Source of the DNA: Mollicutes bacterium
GTDB lineage: Bacteria; Bacillota_I; Bacilli_A; Izemoplasmatales; Izemoplasmataceae
Assembly (NCBI GenBank): GCA_003554025.1
Contig: PWFC01000083.1
Coordinates: 1 to 64,000 of the forward strand
Length of the DNA stretch: 64,000 nt
Direction: 5' to 3'
This document shows, piece by piece, positions 40,721 through 49,710 of this stretch. A model generated the notes under the pieces. It saw only the letters and a program-made list of their open reading frames with translations. It did no database searches and had not been told where the DNA came from. Each line of letters opens with the position of its first letter. Positions within the stretch are counted from its first letter, which is position 1. Made by a program: the position numbers and the translations under genes.

Positions 40721-42688
40721 ATGAAAAAGATACAAGCAAAAACGTTCACGAAGTTTTTCTTTTTGGGAAATTTGCAGTCGTCGCCGAATGGCAAACACTA
40801 CGCTTTTTTGGCGTCAAAAGCCAAGGATTCATTGCAGGGATACGACCATGTGCTGCACATCGGAACCCGGACAAGCACGAAAACATTCATGCGGTTAAAT
40901 AGCGCCAACTATTGTTTCTTGGATGAAGAAACGTTGCTTTTGAATACGCACACGACAAAGCAGGAAGCCCAGGAAAATCGAAAGGGTTTTCTGAGCGTTT
41001 TTTATGCGAGCACACTCAGCGATAAAAAGCTCACGAAATCGTTCTCTGTGCCTTTTCGCGCAAGGATTGAAGGAAGGCGAAATGTTTCGGAAGTCTTACT
41101 CTCGGCTTCAATGGCGCCCGAAGATCACGTCTTGTATGAAGGCGATAAGAAGGAACGCGAGGATTATGTGAGCGCCACTATGGAGCGATCGTTTTTCGAA
41201 GATTTCGACGAGAGGCCTTATTATCAAAACGGGGGCGGGTTCACCCACGGAAAAATGCGTCAGCTTTTTTCCTACAATCTTAAAGAAGGAACCCTCAAAA
41301 GGCTTTTGCCGAAAGATTTTTCGTTTGAAGCGTTCGCGTTTTCACAAGATAAAAAGACGCTTTATTATACGGGGAAAACGAAAGAAGAGATGAACACTAT
41401 GACTTCTGGGTTGTATGCGTATGATTTTGAACATGGAACCCATCGTGTTTTGTGTGAACACGGAACGCTTGCCTTTATGTTTTTGGAAGAAATCGACAGG
41501 ATTTTGGTGGCGGCCGCTAAATCGACAGACGCTTATGGTTTGAACCAAAACCCTGATTTTTATCGATTCAAAGACGGCGATTTTTCACTTCTCAAAACAT
41601 ATGGAGAAAGCGTTGGCAACACTTTGTCGACAGATTGCAAACTGATGCCCTCGCCAGTGAAAACTTCAAAAGACGGAAAGCTTTATTTTTTGTCCACCAT
41701 CGACGACCATGTTGAAATCCGGTCGTTGAACCTCAAAGGAGAGCTTGATACGGTGTGCCGTTATGATGGCGGGGTTGACGGTATGGTTTCTCAAGAAAAC
41801 GGGATTTTTGTGGTGGCCATGCACGCGCAAAAGCTTCAGGAAGTGTACGCTTATGATTTAACCGCCAAGCCGCGACAAGTCACGCAATTCAACGCAAAAT
41901 TGTCTGAGCACAATGTTGTGAAACCGAGACCGTTGGTCATCAAACGTCAAGGTTACGAAGTCAAGGGTTTTGTACTTCTTCCGAAAGAGTATGACGGTTT
42001 TCAAAAATTCCCGGCCGTACTCAACATTCACGGTGGGCCGAAAACCTCTTACGGCTCAATTTACCATCATGAAATGCAGCATTGGGTCAACGAGGGGTAC
42101 GTGGTGTTTTTTGCGAATCCGAAAGGTTCCGATGGGAAAGGCGACGATTTCGCGGATTTGCGCGGTTGTTACGGAAAAGACGATTATGAGGATTTGATGG
42201 CGTTTGCCGAAGCGGTGTTGAATGAGTATCCCGCCATCGACCGGGGCAAGTTGTTTGTGGCGGGACAGTCATACGGCGGGTTCATGGTCAATTGGATCAT
42301 CGCCCATACGAATATGTTCAAAGCCGCCATTAGCGACAGTTCCATCACCAACTGGATTTCATATTTCGGGACATCGGATATCGGGCATTTCTTCACCGAA
42401 GACCAAACCGCTTTAAAACCGACGAACATGGAGGCCCTTTTGAGACAATCCCCGCTTTATTACGCGGAAGATATTGAAACACCGTTGTTGCTGATACACG
42501 GAGAGAAAGATTACCGTTGCCCTATTGAACAAGCCCAACAATTTTACGCCCTCTTGAAATGGCGTGGCGTGGACGTCCGGTTTTTATGGATGAAAAACGA
42601 AGGCCACGGGTTTTCTTTTTTAGGGAGTCCTCAAGCCCGCATGAAGCGTTTGAACGTTATCGAAGAATGGCTCGAGCGTTTTCGATGA
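40721..42688 (+). CDS. S9 family serine peptidase (acylaminoacyl/dipeptidyl peptidase type), copy 1
   Basis: This 655-residue cytosolic peptidase has an N-terminal beta-propeller (about 1-400) and a C-terminal alpha/beta hydrolase domain. Motifs are LNIHGGPKTSYG (oxyanion region, near 437-448), GQSYGGFM with the nucleophile Ser (near 525), an EKDYRCP segment with the Asp and NEGHGF with the His near the C-terminus. It releases short peptides from oligopeptides. No signal peptide is present. The start at 40721 follows AAGGAGTG. A close paralogue lies at 47107, and the two share long identical stretches in the catalytic domain. Confidence 0.92.
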   Translation: MKKIQAKTFTKFFFLGNLQSSPNGKHYAFLASKAKDSLQGYDHVLHIGTRTSTKTFMRLNSANYCFLDEETLLLNTHTTKQEAQENRKGFLSVFYASTLSDKKLTKSFSVPFRARIEGRRNVSEVLLSASMAPEDHVLYEGDKKEREDYVSATMERSFFEDFDERPYYQNGGGFTHGKMRQLFSYNLKEGTLKRLLPKDFSFEAFAFSQDKKTLYYTGKTKEEMNTMTSGLYAYDFEHGTHRVLCEHGTLAFMFLEEIDRILVAAAKSTDAYGLNQNPDFYRFKDGDFSLLKTYGESVGNTLSTDCKLMPSPVKTSKDGKLYFLSTIDDHVEIRSLNLKGELDTVCRYDGGVDGMVSQENGIFVVAMHAQKLQEVYAYDLTAKPRQVTQFNAKLSEHNVVKPRPLVIKRQGYEVKGFVLLPKEYDGFQKFPAVLNIHGGPKTSYGSIYHHEMQHWVNEGYVVFFANPKGSDGKGDDFADLRGCYGKDDYEDLMAFAEAVLNEYPAIDRGKLFVAGQSYGGFMVNWIIAHTNMFKAAISDSSITNWISYFGTSDIGHFFTEDQTALKPTNMEALLRQSPLYYAEDIETPLLLIHGEKDYRCPIEQAQQFYALLKWRGVDVRFLWMKNEGHGFSFLGSPQARMKRLNVIEEWLERFR

Positions 42689-42774
42689 AGAGAACGTCGC
42701 ATGCAACTATTGCAATGAAGGTGTTGTTCTTGCCGCATTCAACGTAGGGTTGAATGGACTCAAGAAACGTTATC

Positions 42775-42803
42775 TTGCCAAGGTTTTAAAAATCGAGTAT
42801 ACT
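42775..42803 (+). promoter_or_regulatory. Promoter of the XRE/membrane regulator gene
   Basis: TTGCCA (42775-42780), a 17-base spacer and TATACT (42798-42803) lie 30 bases before the start. Confidence 0.72.
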
Positions 42804-42832
42804 TTGAACGACACGAAATCCAGGAGGAAATT

Positions 42833-43921
42833 ATGAATACAGAACAAATAGGAAATTTTTTGCAGCGACTCCGCAAAGAAAAAGGGTTGATGCAAAAGGA
42901 TGTCGCCAAGCTTTGCAACGTTTCGGTCCAGGCCGTCTCCAAATGGGAACGCGGCGGCAACATGCCGGACATTGAAACGTTGGAGAGGTTGTCGATTTTA
43001 TACGATGTCAGCATCAACGAGTTGATCAACGGGGAAAAACAAGAAGTATACCTCGATGTTGAAAAGCGCAAAAACATCGTCGGGCTTATTGTATCCGCCT
43101 TGCTTTTCTTGGTGTATTTGTTTCCCTATATTAGAGGGGCTATGGAAATTGACGCCGGAATAGGCGATGTGTACTATGGGTTCACCGCCAACGGATACGA
43201 ACTTATTTTTAACGCCGTCGCTACTTTTATGCTACCCATTTGGACGGTCTTCGCACTGCTTATTTCTCAGTTGATTGTGAGAATTTTCACGTTGACGAAA
43301 ATCATTCATTACACCCCCGGTGTGAAAAGGTTTATACTCGCTTCGTCTTCTTTAATCATTATCGTTTGCGTCTCACTGCTTATCCACGATGCGTTTTATG
43401 CGTTTCCGCAAGTGGTTTTCGCCGGGGCGATGCTTGTAAACGTTCATTTGCACTACGAAAAAGGAGATTTCCTAAGACTTCGTCAAGGTGTGAAACTGCG
43501 CAAAAAAGAACCCAATAAGGCTTCCCCTAATACTGAAGATAGAAACCCTTTCACGTTAGCGATGGCCGTTGTGTCCTATATTGTCGGCGTTCTTTATGCA
43601 GGCTTCTTTGTGCTGACGTCTATTGCGTTTCTTGTGGGAGAACCCGTGAGCGCCGGAGAGTTGTTGTTGAGTTTAATTGCCGGTTTCATTCCCGGAATAT
43701 TCATTTTGCTAATCGCTCGCAATGTGAAAGGCGAAGCGGCAAAAGCGTTTCTTTTGCCAATTGGCGTAATGGCGATGGCTTTTCCTGTTTTTATGTCGCT
43801 CGATTGGGCGCCTAACACAAATACCGAAGCCGCTGTTATCACGACAATATATTTGACGCCGTTCGTTTTCTTCTTAGGAAGCTATTTCTTGCATAAACAC
43901 GAACAGCCATCCTCCGTTTGA
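42833..43921 (+). CDS. XRE-family HTH protein with C-terminal membrane domain
   Basis: This 362-residue protein has an N-terminal XRE/Cro helix-turn-helix (residues about 6-62: QKDVAKLCNVSVQAVSKWERG then DIETLERLSILYDVSINELING). A linker and a membrane portion follow, with about seven hydrophobic segments from residue 80 onward. HTH proteins anchored by several TM segments are common in Bacillota and may respond to membrane state or partner proteins. Targets are unknown. The ribosome site AGGAGG lies seven bases upstream. Confidence 0.87.
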   Translation: MNTEQIGNFLQRLRKEKGLMQKDVAKLCNVSVQAVSKWERGGNMPDIETLERLSILYDVSINELINGEKQEVYLDVEKRKNIVGLIVSALLFLVYLFPYIRGAMEIDAGIGDVYYGFTANGYELIFNAVATFMLPIWTVFALLISQLIVRIFTLTKIIHYTPGVKRFILASSSLIIIVCVSLLIHDAFYAFPQVVFAGAMLVNVHLHYEKGDFLRLRQGVKLRKKEPNKASPNTEDRNPFTLAMAVVSYIVGVLYAGFFVLTSIAFLVGEPVSAGELLLSLIAGFIPGIFILLIARNVKGEAAKAFLLPIGVMAMAFPVFMSLDWAPNTNTEAAVITTIYLTPFVFFLGSYFLHKHEQPSSV

Positions 43922-43948
43922 ATTTGAAAACCAAATAGCCATGTGTTG

Positions 43949-44002
43949 AAAACCGCACCTTTGTTCGGACTAAGAGAATGTCTGAGTTTGGGTGCGGTTT
44001 TT
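43949..44002 (+). terminator. Intrinsic terminator between convergent genes
   Basis: AAAACCGCACC pairs with GGTGCGGTTTT and continues into T. An inner imperfect hairpin (43963-43987) extends the stem. Confidence 0.75.
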
Positions 44003-44009
44003 GTAGAAG

Positions 44010-45188
44010 TCAATAAAGACCCATTTCTTCACCAATGCGCAAAAAGGTCTTCAAGCCTTCGGCGAGTAAGGTATCGTCAAAATCGAAACGATCGCTGTGA
44101 AGAGGATGAACGAATCCTTTTTCTACGTTTCGACTGCCCAACATGAAAAATAAGGATGGGACTTTTTGTGAGAAAAAGGAGAAATCTTCGGCCAAAAGAA
44201 GCGGGGAAAGAGTTGCTGTGTTTTGCCCCGCAAAGACCGGTTTCAACATATGGTAGAGATGTTCGTCGTTGATTAAGGGCGGGTAAAGAGAACGAATGTC
44301 GTTTTGGACCGTAACGTCATAAGCGTATTCAATGCCTTTGTCAATCCGGCGCATGCTATCGGTCATGGCATCGAAAGTGTCTTGGTCGAAAGTGCGTATG
44401 CTTCCTTGCATGAAAGCGTCTTTGCCGATAACGTTGCGCGCTTCTCCACCATGAAAGGTTCCGATGTTGATTGCGAAGGCGTCGTCTTTTGAGACGGTCC
44501 TTGGCAAGAGGGTTTGGTACTGATTGATCAACTGAGCCGCAGCCGTGAGCGCGTCGCGTCCAAGGTGCGGCTGCGAACCGTGGGCGTTCCTACCTTCGAT
44601 GTGAACGTCGAACTCACCATCTTTTCCCATCAACAAGCCCGCTTTGGTTCCGATTACGCCTTCTTCAAGTTCAGGATACAAATGCAAACCGAACACATGA
44701 CGAATGTTGTAGCGGTCTAAGACGCCATCATCGATAAACACTTTCGCCCCGCCGGCGGTTTCTTCGGCGGGCTGGAAAAGTAGAACCAAAGACTTGTGCA
44801 AGTTTGCTTTGGAAAGACGTTTTGCGAGCCCCAACAATATGGCCATATGGCCGTCGTGACCGCAAGCGTGCATGCGGCCAATATGTTCTGATGCGAAAGG
44901 CGAGTTTCCTTCTTGAATCTCAAGGCCGTCCATATCGGCGCGAAACGCTAAACTTTCGGAAAGTCTTCCTCGTTTATAAGCGACAATCCCGGTTTTCGCA
45001 ACGGTTTCGAGTTCGTAACCGTAGGATAGGAGTTCTTTGCGCAAGTACGCATAGGTTTTCACCAAATCGAATCCGATCTCGGGGATGCGGTGTAATTCTC
45101 TTCTGTGACGCCGCATTTCGTTTTCAAGGTTGTTTGGGATTTGATGCGTCCAAGGTTCATAGGTTTTTGTTTCTAAAGGTTGTGTCAT
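44010..45188 (-). CDS. M20D amidohydrolase under a lysine riboswitch (N-acyl-diaminopimelate deacetylase-like)
   Basis: This 392-residue M20 family enzyme has ACGHDGHM (metal Cys/His), EETAGGAK (general-base Glu), GLHLYPELEEG and the dimerisation-domain segment GRNAHGSQPHLGRDAL. This is the aminoacylase/hippurate-hydrolase subfamily that includes N-acetyl-diaminopimelate deacetylase of B. subtilis. Its mRNA leader is a lysine riboswitch. The best inference is therefore a step of lysine/DAP biosynthesis shut off by lysine, although import or salvage of acyl-lysine is also possible. Unlike the fused M20 domain at 24-25 kb, the metal ligands are intact. The start at 45188 lies 16 bases past the riboswitch terminator. 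Confidence 0.88.
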   Translation of the reverse strand: MTQPLETKTYEPWTHQIPNNLENEMRRHRRELHRIPEIGFDLVKTYAYLRKELLSYGYELETVAKTGIVAYKRGRLSESLAFRADMDGLEIQEGNSPFASEHIGRMHACGHDGHMAILLGLAKRLSKANLHKSLVLLFQPAEETAGGAKVFIDDGVLDRYNIRHVFGLHLYPELEEGVIGTKAGLLMGKDGEFDVHIEGRNAHGSQPHLGRDALTAAAQLINQYQTLLPRTVSKDDAFAINIGTFHGGEARNVIGKDAFMQGSIRTFDQDTFDAMTDSMRRIDKGIEYAYDVTVQNDIRSLYPPLINDEHLYHMLKPVFAGQNTATLSPLLLAEDFSFFSQKVPSLFFMLGSRNVEKGFVHPLHSDRFDFDDTLLAEGLKTFLRIGEEMGLY

Positions 45189-45203
45189 CGTATCACCCAC
45201 TAT

Positions 45204-45399
45204 AAAAAATCCACGAGCTTTCAAGGCTCGTGGATGCATACACAGAATATGCCCCCACTTTATAAAAGCACATTTCCTCTTCCCCGGGCAGGGAAGGGAA
45301 ACAGCCTTGCACCTTTACGATCCAAGACCAGCGATGCGCTTCGGCGTTTGCCCCTTTCTCTTACGATACTCTTGGCAAAACGCAGCCTCTTTTATAAAG
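45204..45399 (-). ncRNA. Lysine riboswitch (L-box) with intrinsic terminator
   Basis: Read on the minus strand, the leader holds the L-box conserved strings in order: AGAGGCTGCG, AAGAGTAT, GGGGCAAACGCCGAAG, TGGTCTTGG and GTGCAAGGCTGT. P1 is a perfect 11-bp helix (45389-45399 with 45258-45268). An alternative pairing, GTGG..GCATA with TATGC..CCAC (45229-45257), would act as antiterminator. The terminator ATCCACGAGC/GCTCGTGGAT (45209-45235) ends in a U-run just before the gene. Lysine binding should stabilise P1 and favour termination. The class assignment is from known consensus strings; strand and structure are read directly. Confidence 0.9.
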
Positions 45400-45411
45400 C
45401 TCATTTCTTGA

Positions 45412-45440
45412 ACCTTAACACAGAGTGCGTGGGGTGTCAA
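45412..45440 (-). promoter_or_regulatory. Promoter of the riboswitch-controlled gene
   Basis: On the minus strand a consensus TTGACA (45440-45435), a 17-base spacer and a weak TAAGGT lie just upstream of the lysine aptamer. Confidence 0.55.
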
Positions 45441-45509
45441 GAAAAACTCTTGTTGGTGGTTTTGCGAAGCATGGTTTTGGGGTACAATGTTTGTAAGGGG
45501 TGAATGCCT

Positions 45510-46001
45510 ATGGATAATATCGGTCGTGAAGCCTGTAAGATTCGCGAGGGCAACGCTATGGAAATGTGTTCTCTTTGGTACAAAAAACATACTTCCGAGT
45601 TTTTCGCTCGTCATATGGAAACCAAGAATGCGCTCTTTTGGACCTTGGAATGCGAGGGGAAGCTACTTGGAGAACTTTATGTTTTTAAGAAGCTTTCGGA
45701 CAAGGATTTTGCGGACGGAAAAACGACCGCATATTTGTGCGCGTTTCGCATTCACCCTTCGTTTCGTGGACAAGGGTATGGAACGAAGTTGCTTGAACAT
45801 GCGCTTGGTCGTCTGAGGAAGGAAGGATTCTCTTATGCGACCATCGGTTGTGAAATTGCGGAGGAAGCGAACATGAGATTGTATCGTCGCAGCGGGTTCT
45901 TAAAAACCGTGAAAACCGTTTGCGTCGATCTTTGCGATGTCGATGAACACGGGAAGCCTCTTGATTGTGAACCGTATGCATTGTTGCGGAAAAAAATATA
46001 G
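45510..46001 (+). CDS. GNAT family N-acetyltransferase
   Basis: This 163-residue GNAT has motif A FRIHPSFRGQGYGTKLLEHAL (near residues 83-103, with RGQGYG binding the CoA pyrophosphate) and motif B NMRLYRRSGFLKT. The acceptor is unknown. The ATG at 45510 gives correct spacing from AAGGGGTG; the ATG two codons earlier is too close. It is followed after 55 bases by the lipoate ligase gene. Confidence 0.85.
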   Translation: MDNIGREACKIREGNAMEMCSLWYKKHTSEFFARHMETKNALFWTLECEGKLLGELYVFKKLSDKDFADGKTTAYLCAFRIHPSFRGQGYGTKLLEHALGRLRKEGFSYATIGCEIAEEANMRLYRRSGFLKTVKTVCVDLCDVDEHGKPLDCEPYALLRKKI

Positions 46002-46056
46002 TCCATCGATGTGTAGGCAAACACAAGAATTGTTGTTAAAGAAAGGACATCGTGAC

Positions 46057-47049
46057 ATGAAATACATTCATACTGAATCGGTAAACCCCTATTTTAATTT
46101 GGCGCTTTATGAGTATGTGATGAAACATTTAGATATTTCCGAAGAGTATTTGTTGGTGTTTGAGAATGAAAACAGTGTCATTGTGGGCCGCCACCAAAAC
46201 ACTTTTGCAGAAATCAATATGGATTACATTGAAAAACACAACGTGAACGTCCTTAGACGAATTGCCGGGGGAGGTGCTGTTTTCCAGGATCGAGGCAACA
46301 TCAACTTTATCGTTGTCACTGACCGCAAACATCAAAACGATTTTCGCACTTTCACGAAGCCGATTGTCAAACTTTTTCACCGATTGGGCGTTTCCGCCGA
46401 GTTCAGCGGCCGGAACGATATTTTAATCAATGGGCAAAAAGTCAGCGGAAACACTCAAGCGGTTCACGGCAACCGCTTGATGCACGGCGGCACCGTTCTT
46501 TTTGACATGGATTTGGAAAAAGCGGCTTTGGCGCTAAAGCCAAGCAAGGCAAAGCAATCTAAAGGGGTCTCTTCGGTGCGCTCAAGAGTCGCCAACGTCC
46601 GACCCTTGTTGACTAAAGATTATACAAGAGAAACCTTTAAAAGGCTTCTTATCGAACACTTGCTTGGCACACAAGACATAGAAGCTGCAACGTATCGGTT
46701 GACTGCAAAGGATTATGAGAATATTGCGAGCATCAAACACAATCGCTATGAACAGTGGACGTGGAATTATGGGCGTTCTCCAAGGTCCGAATACCAAAAA
46801 CAAGGACGTTATGAAGGCGGTACGTTGGAAATCCATTTCGATTTGGTGAAAGGCTGTCTTCAAAACGTTAAGTTTTATGGCGATTTTTTCGCACTGGATA
46901 CCTTGGAGATGTTGGAAAAACATTTGGAACATGTGCCGTACCGGAAAAAAGACCTTCGTGAGGTTTTGTCAAAGCATCCTATCGATCGATACGTATTGAA
47001 CATCAAAAACGAAGATGTGATGGATTGTTTTTTCAAAGCGAAAGCGTGA
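46057..47049 (+). CDS. lplA: Lipoate-protein ligase A
   Basis: This 330-residue enzyme has the ligase motifs NSVIVGRHQNTFAEIN, RRIAGGGAVFQDRGNINF (lipoyl-AMP loop, near residues 69-86) and GQKVSGNTQAVHG with the adenylate Lys. A C-terminal accessory domain (about 250-330) marks an LplA that activates free lipoate with ATP and attaches it to E2 or GcvH proteins. The start at 46057 follows GAAAGGACA; the longer frame overlaps the GNAT gene out of register. No lipoyl substrate gene is nearby. Confidence 0.93.
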   Translation: MKYIHTESVNPYFNLALYEYVMKHLDISEEYLLVFENENSVIVGRHQNTFAEINMDYIEKHNVNVLRRIAGGGAVFQDRGNINFIVVTDRKHQNDFRTFTKPIVKLFHRLGVSAEFSGRNDILINGQKVSGNTQAVHGNRLMHGGTVLFDMDLEKAALALKPSKAKQSKGVSSVRSRVANVRPLLTKDYTRETFKRLLIEHLLGTQDIEAATYRLTAKDYENIASIKHNRYEQWTWNYGRSPRSEYQKQGRYEGGTLEIHFDLVKGCLQNVKFYGDFFALDTLEMLEKHLEHVPYRKKDLREVLSKHPIDRYVLNIKNEDVMDCFFKAKA

Positions 47050-47106
47050 AAAATTTGTTACAATGTTATTAGCGACTATCAATCAACCACAAAAAAGGGG
47101 TATTGG

Positions 47107-49086
47107 ATGGAAAAAATCGGACTGAAGAAATTTTTGGACTATCGTTATTTAGGAAATTTGCAGGTTTCTCCGCAAGAAAGCAATTACGCATTTCTTGTAT
47201 CCAAAGCGGAACAAGAAAAAAACGAATACCACCACACGCTTTATACCGGCGACCATACGCGGGTGTCGAAGCTGATCAATCTAAAGAAAAACCAAGATTT
47301 TCTTTATTTGAACGAACACCGGCTTTTGCTTAATTACCAACGCACGAAACGTGAGGAAAAAGACCTCAAAGAAACCTTCAAACAAAGCTTCTACACCTAC
47401 GATTTGCATGAAGGAAAACTTGAGAAGGCTTTTACGCTTCCTTTTTCGGCAAAATTGGAAGAGCGGCTGAGCGAAAGCAAGATTCTTCTTTCGACGTTTA
47501 TGCAAGAAGAGGACCACGTGCTTTATGAGGGCGGCGAGAAAATAAGAAAAACGCACTTAAAAAACAAAAAAGAAGCGGCCGCTTTCGAAGAAATTGAAGA
47601 ACTTCCCTATTATTTCAACGGCATGGATTTCATCGCCAACAAGCATCGTCAATTGTTTGTTTTCGATATTAAGACAGAAGACATCAAGCGTCTGTTCTCG
47701 AAGGATTTTTCATTCGGCGCTTATGCGCTTTCTGAGGATAAGAAAACGCTTTATTACACCGGCAAAGAGTGGCAAAACGTCGCAACGACTACGTCCAAAA
47801 TATACGCATGCGACATAGAAAGCGGCGAACACCGCACTCTTTATGATAAGCTTGATTACAACATCGCCCACATTTTCGAACTCAAAGGCAAAGTGTTTGC
47901 GATCGCCAAAGACATGGAAGACTACGGCCTCAATCAGAACCCGGATTTCTTTCTTGTGGAAAACGGTGAAATGAAGCTCCATGCCAAATTCGGACAATCC
48001 GTTGGCAATACCGTCGGTACGGACTGTCGTCTGATGGGGTCGAAGAGTTCGTTTGTGAAGGGCGATGCTTTCTATTTTACCGCCACCATCGACGACCACG
48101 GAGAGATTTATCGCATGAACGTTGATGGGACCATCAAACAGGTTTTTGAAATGCCGGGGTCCATCGACGGATTCGTCAAACTTGGTGAAGCTGCGATAAT
48201 GGTGGGCATGAAAGGCCAAAGGTTGCAAGAGATTTACCGTTTTGACTTTGAGAAATCTCGTCTAAAAATGCTAAGTCGAATCAACGCTCGCGTACTTTCG
48301 GACCATTATGTGGCCAAACCCCAAACAATTCTGGTTCAAAAAGAAAACCACGAGGTCAAGGGGTTCGTGCTTCTCCCAAAGCATTACGACCCGACGAAAA
48401 AGTATCCGGCCATCCTAAACATTCACGGCGGACCCAAGACCGTTTACGGCCAGATCTTCGTCCATGAAATGCAGTTTTGGGCAAACGAGGGGTATGTTGT
48501 ACTATTCGCCAACCCACGTGGTTCAGACGGAAAAGGCGACGAGTTCGCCGACATCCGCGGACGTTACGGCACTATTGATTACGACGATTTGATGGACTTT
48601 GCGGATCAAGCCCTCGAACATTACCCGGCCATCGATTCGAAGCGTATTTATGTGACGGGCGGTTCATACGGCGGCTTCATGACGAATTGGATGGTCACAC
48701 AAACCGACCGCTTCAAAGCGGCCGCCACGCAGCGTTCGATATCAAATTGGCTCTCTTTTTACGGCACATCGGACATCGGAAACCATTTTGCGACCGACCA
48801 GACCGACGGGCATCCGATTGCCGACCGTGAAAAACTTTACGAGCAATCGCCGATCAAATACGCGATGAACGTCAAAACGCCTTTGCTTTTGATCCACTCC
48901 GACAAAGACCATCGTTGTCCGATGGAACAAGCGCAACAGTTTTACGCCATATTGAAAACAAACGGCGTCGACAGCCGGTTGGTCTGGTTCAAAGGCGAAA
49001 ACCACGAACTCTCAAGAGCAGGAAAGCCCCAAGCCCGCGTCAAAAGGCTCGAAGAGATTACCAATTGGTTCAAAAAATACAAATGA
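47107..49086 (+). CDS. S9 family serine peptidase, copy 2
   Basis: This 659-residue paralogue of the peptidase at 40721 has a propeller (about 1-405), NIHGGPKTVYGQ, nucleophile Ser in TGGSYGGFMTNW (near 528), Asp in DKDHRCP and His in ENHELSRAG. The C-terminal His context differs from copy 1 (GENHEL against NEGHGF). This suggests a somewhat different active-site entrance. It is cytosolic. AAAAGGGG precedes the start, and a strong terminator follows. The copies are separated by 4.4 kb of unrelated genes, so the duplication is not a simple recent tandem. Confidence 0.92.
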   Translation: MEKIGLKKFLDYRYLGNLQVSPQESNYAFLVSKAEQEKNEYHHTLYTGDHTRVSKLINLKKNQDFLYLNEHRLLLNYQRTKREEKDLKETFKQSFYTYDLHEGKLEKAFTLPFSAKLEERLSESKILLSTFMQEEDHVLYEGGEKIRKTHLKNKKEAAAFEEIEELPYYFNGMDFIANKHRQLFVFDIKTEDIKRLFSKDFSFGAYALSEDKKTLYYTGKEWQNVATTTSKIYACDIESGEHRTLYDKLDYNIAHIFELKGKVFAIAKDMEDYGLNQNPDFFLVENGEMKLHAKFGQSVGNTVGTDCRLMGSKSSFVKGDAFYFTATIDDHGEIYRMNVDGTIKQVFEMPGSIDGFVKLGEAAIMVGMKGQRLQEIYRFDFEKSRLKMLSRINARVLSDHYVAKPQTILVQKENHEVKGFVLLPKHYDPTKKYPAILNIHGGPKTVYGQIFVHEMQFWANEGYVVLFANPRGSDGKGDEFADIRGRYGTIDYDDLMDFADQALEHYPAIDSKRIYVTGGSYGGFMTNWMVTQTDRFKAAATQRSISNWLSFYGTSDIGNHFATDQTDGHPIADREKLYEQSPIKYAMNVKTPLLLIHSDKDHRCPMEQAQQFYAILKTNGVDSRLVWFKGENHELSRAGKPQARVKRLEEITNWFKKYK

Positions 49087-49146
49087 TTATGAAGTACATT
49101 GCAAGTACGTTTGACGGCAACGTCATCGTCCATCGATCGAAGAACA

Positions 49147-49176
49147 AACTCCGCGAACATATTGCGGAGTTTTTTC
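49147..49176 (+). terminator. Intrinsic terminator
   Basis: AACTCCGC/GCGGAGTT with a nine-base loop and T-run, 60 bases after the S9 gene. Confidence 0.88.
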
Positions 49177-49192
49177 TTAACAACATTTGGAG

Positions 49193-49198
49193 TATAAT
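49193..49198 (+). promoter_or_regulatory. -10 box of the rhodanese lipoprotein gene
   Basis: A perfect TATAAT lies 43 bases upstream of the start, directly past the preceding terminator. The -35 region is weak. Confidence 0.5.
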
Positions 49199-49240
49199 GA
49201 AAGCATAAGACTCACGATTCCAAAATGTATGGAGTTGACT

Positions 49241-49624
49241 ATGAAAAAATTCTTGGCGTTTTTGCTTGTCATCCTAGTGCTTTCAGGCGCGGGTTGCGCG
49301 AATGGGCACGGCGGAGAAAGACTTACCCCCGAAGAAGCGCACAATCTTATGGAAGAAAACGAGGATGTATTGTTGGTGGATGTAAGAAGTCCTTCGGAAT
49401 ATGAGGAAAAAAGAATTCCCGGAGCTGTGCTTATTCCGCTTTCAAGTCTTGAGGAGTCCATTGCCATATACGCTAAAGAGACATCCACGCCAATCATACT
49501 TTATTGCCAAAGCGGAAGAAGAAGCGCAACGGCCGTCGAGGTATTGATCGACCTCGGTTATGGAGAAGTTTATGATTTGGGCGGCATTGCCGATTGGCCT
49601 TACGAAACGAAAGCGGGCCCTTGA
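49241..49624 (+). CDS. Rhodanese-domain lipoprotein
   Basis: This 127-residue protein has a lipoprotein signal (lipobox SGAGC, Cys19) followed by a single rhodanese domain. VLLVDVRSPSEYEEKRIPGA (near 43-62) is the CH2A motif and YCQSGRRS (near 88-95) is the active-site loop with Cys89. It should handle sulfane sulfur or bind anions on the outer face of the membrane. The start at 49241 has GGAG upstream. It is monocistronic with its own promoter and terminator. Confidence 0.9.
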   Translation: MKKFLAFLLVILVLSGAGCANGHGGERLTPEEAHNLMEENEDVLLVDVRSPSEYEEKRIPGAVLIPLSSLEESIAIYAKETSTPIILYCQSGRRSATAVEVLIDLGYGEVYDLGGIADWPYETKAGP

Positions 49625-49676
49625 GCGATGAAACGGTAACGATCCCTTGGATTGAACAACGTCTAAATGAAGAAAA

Positions 49677-49702
49677 AACCTCGCCCCGTGTTGGGCGAGG
49701 TT
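49677..49702. terminator. Bidirectional terminator
   Basis: AACCTCGCCC/GGGCGAGGTT with an A-run on the left, between the rhodanese gene and the convergent GNAT gene. Confidence 0.82.
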
Positions 49703-49710
49703 TCTAGTGT

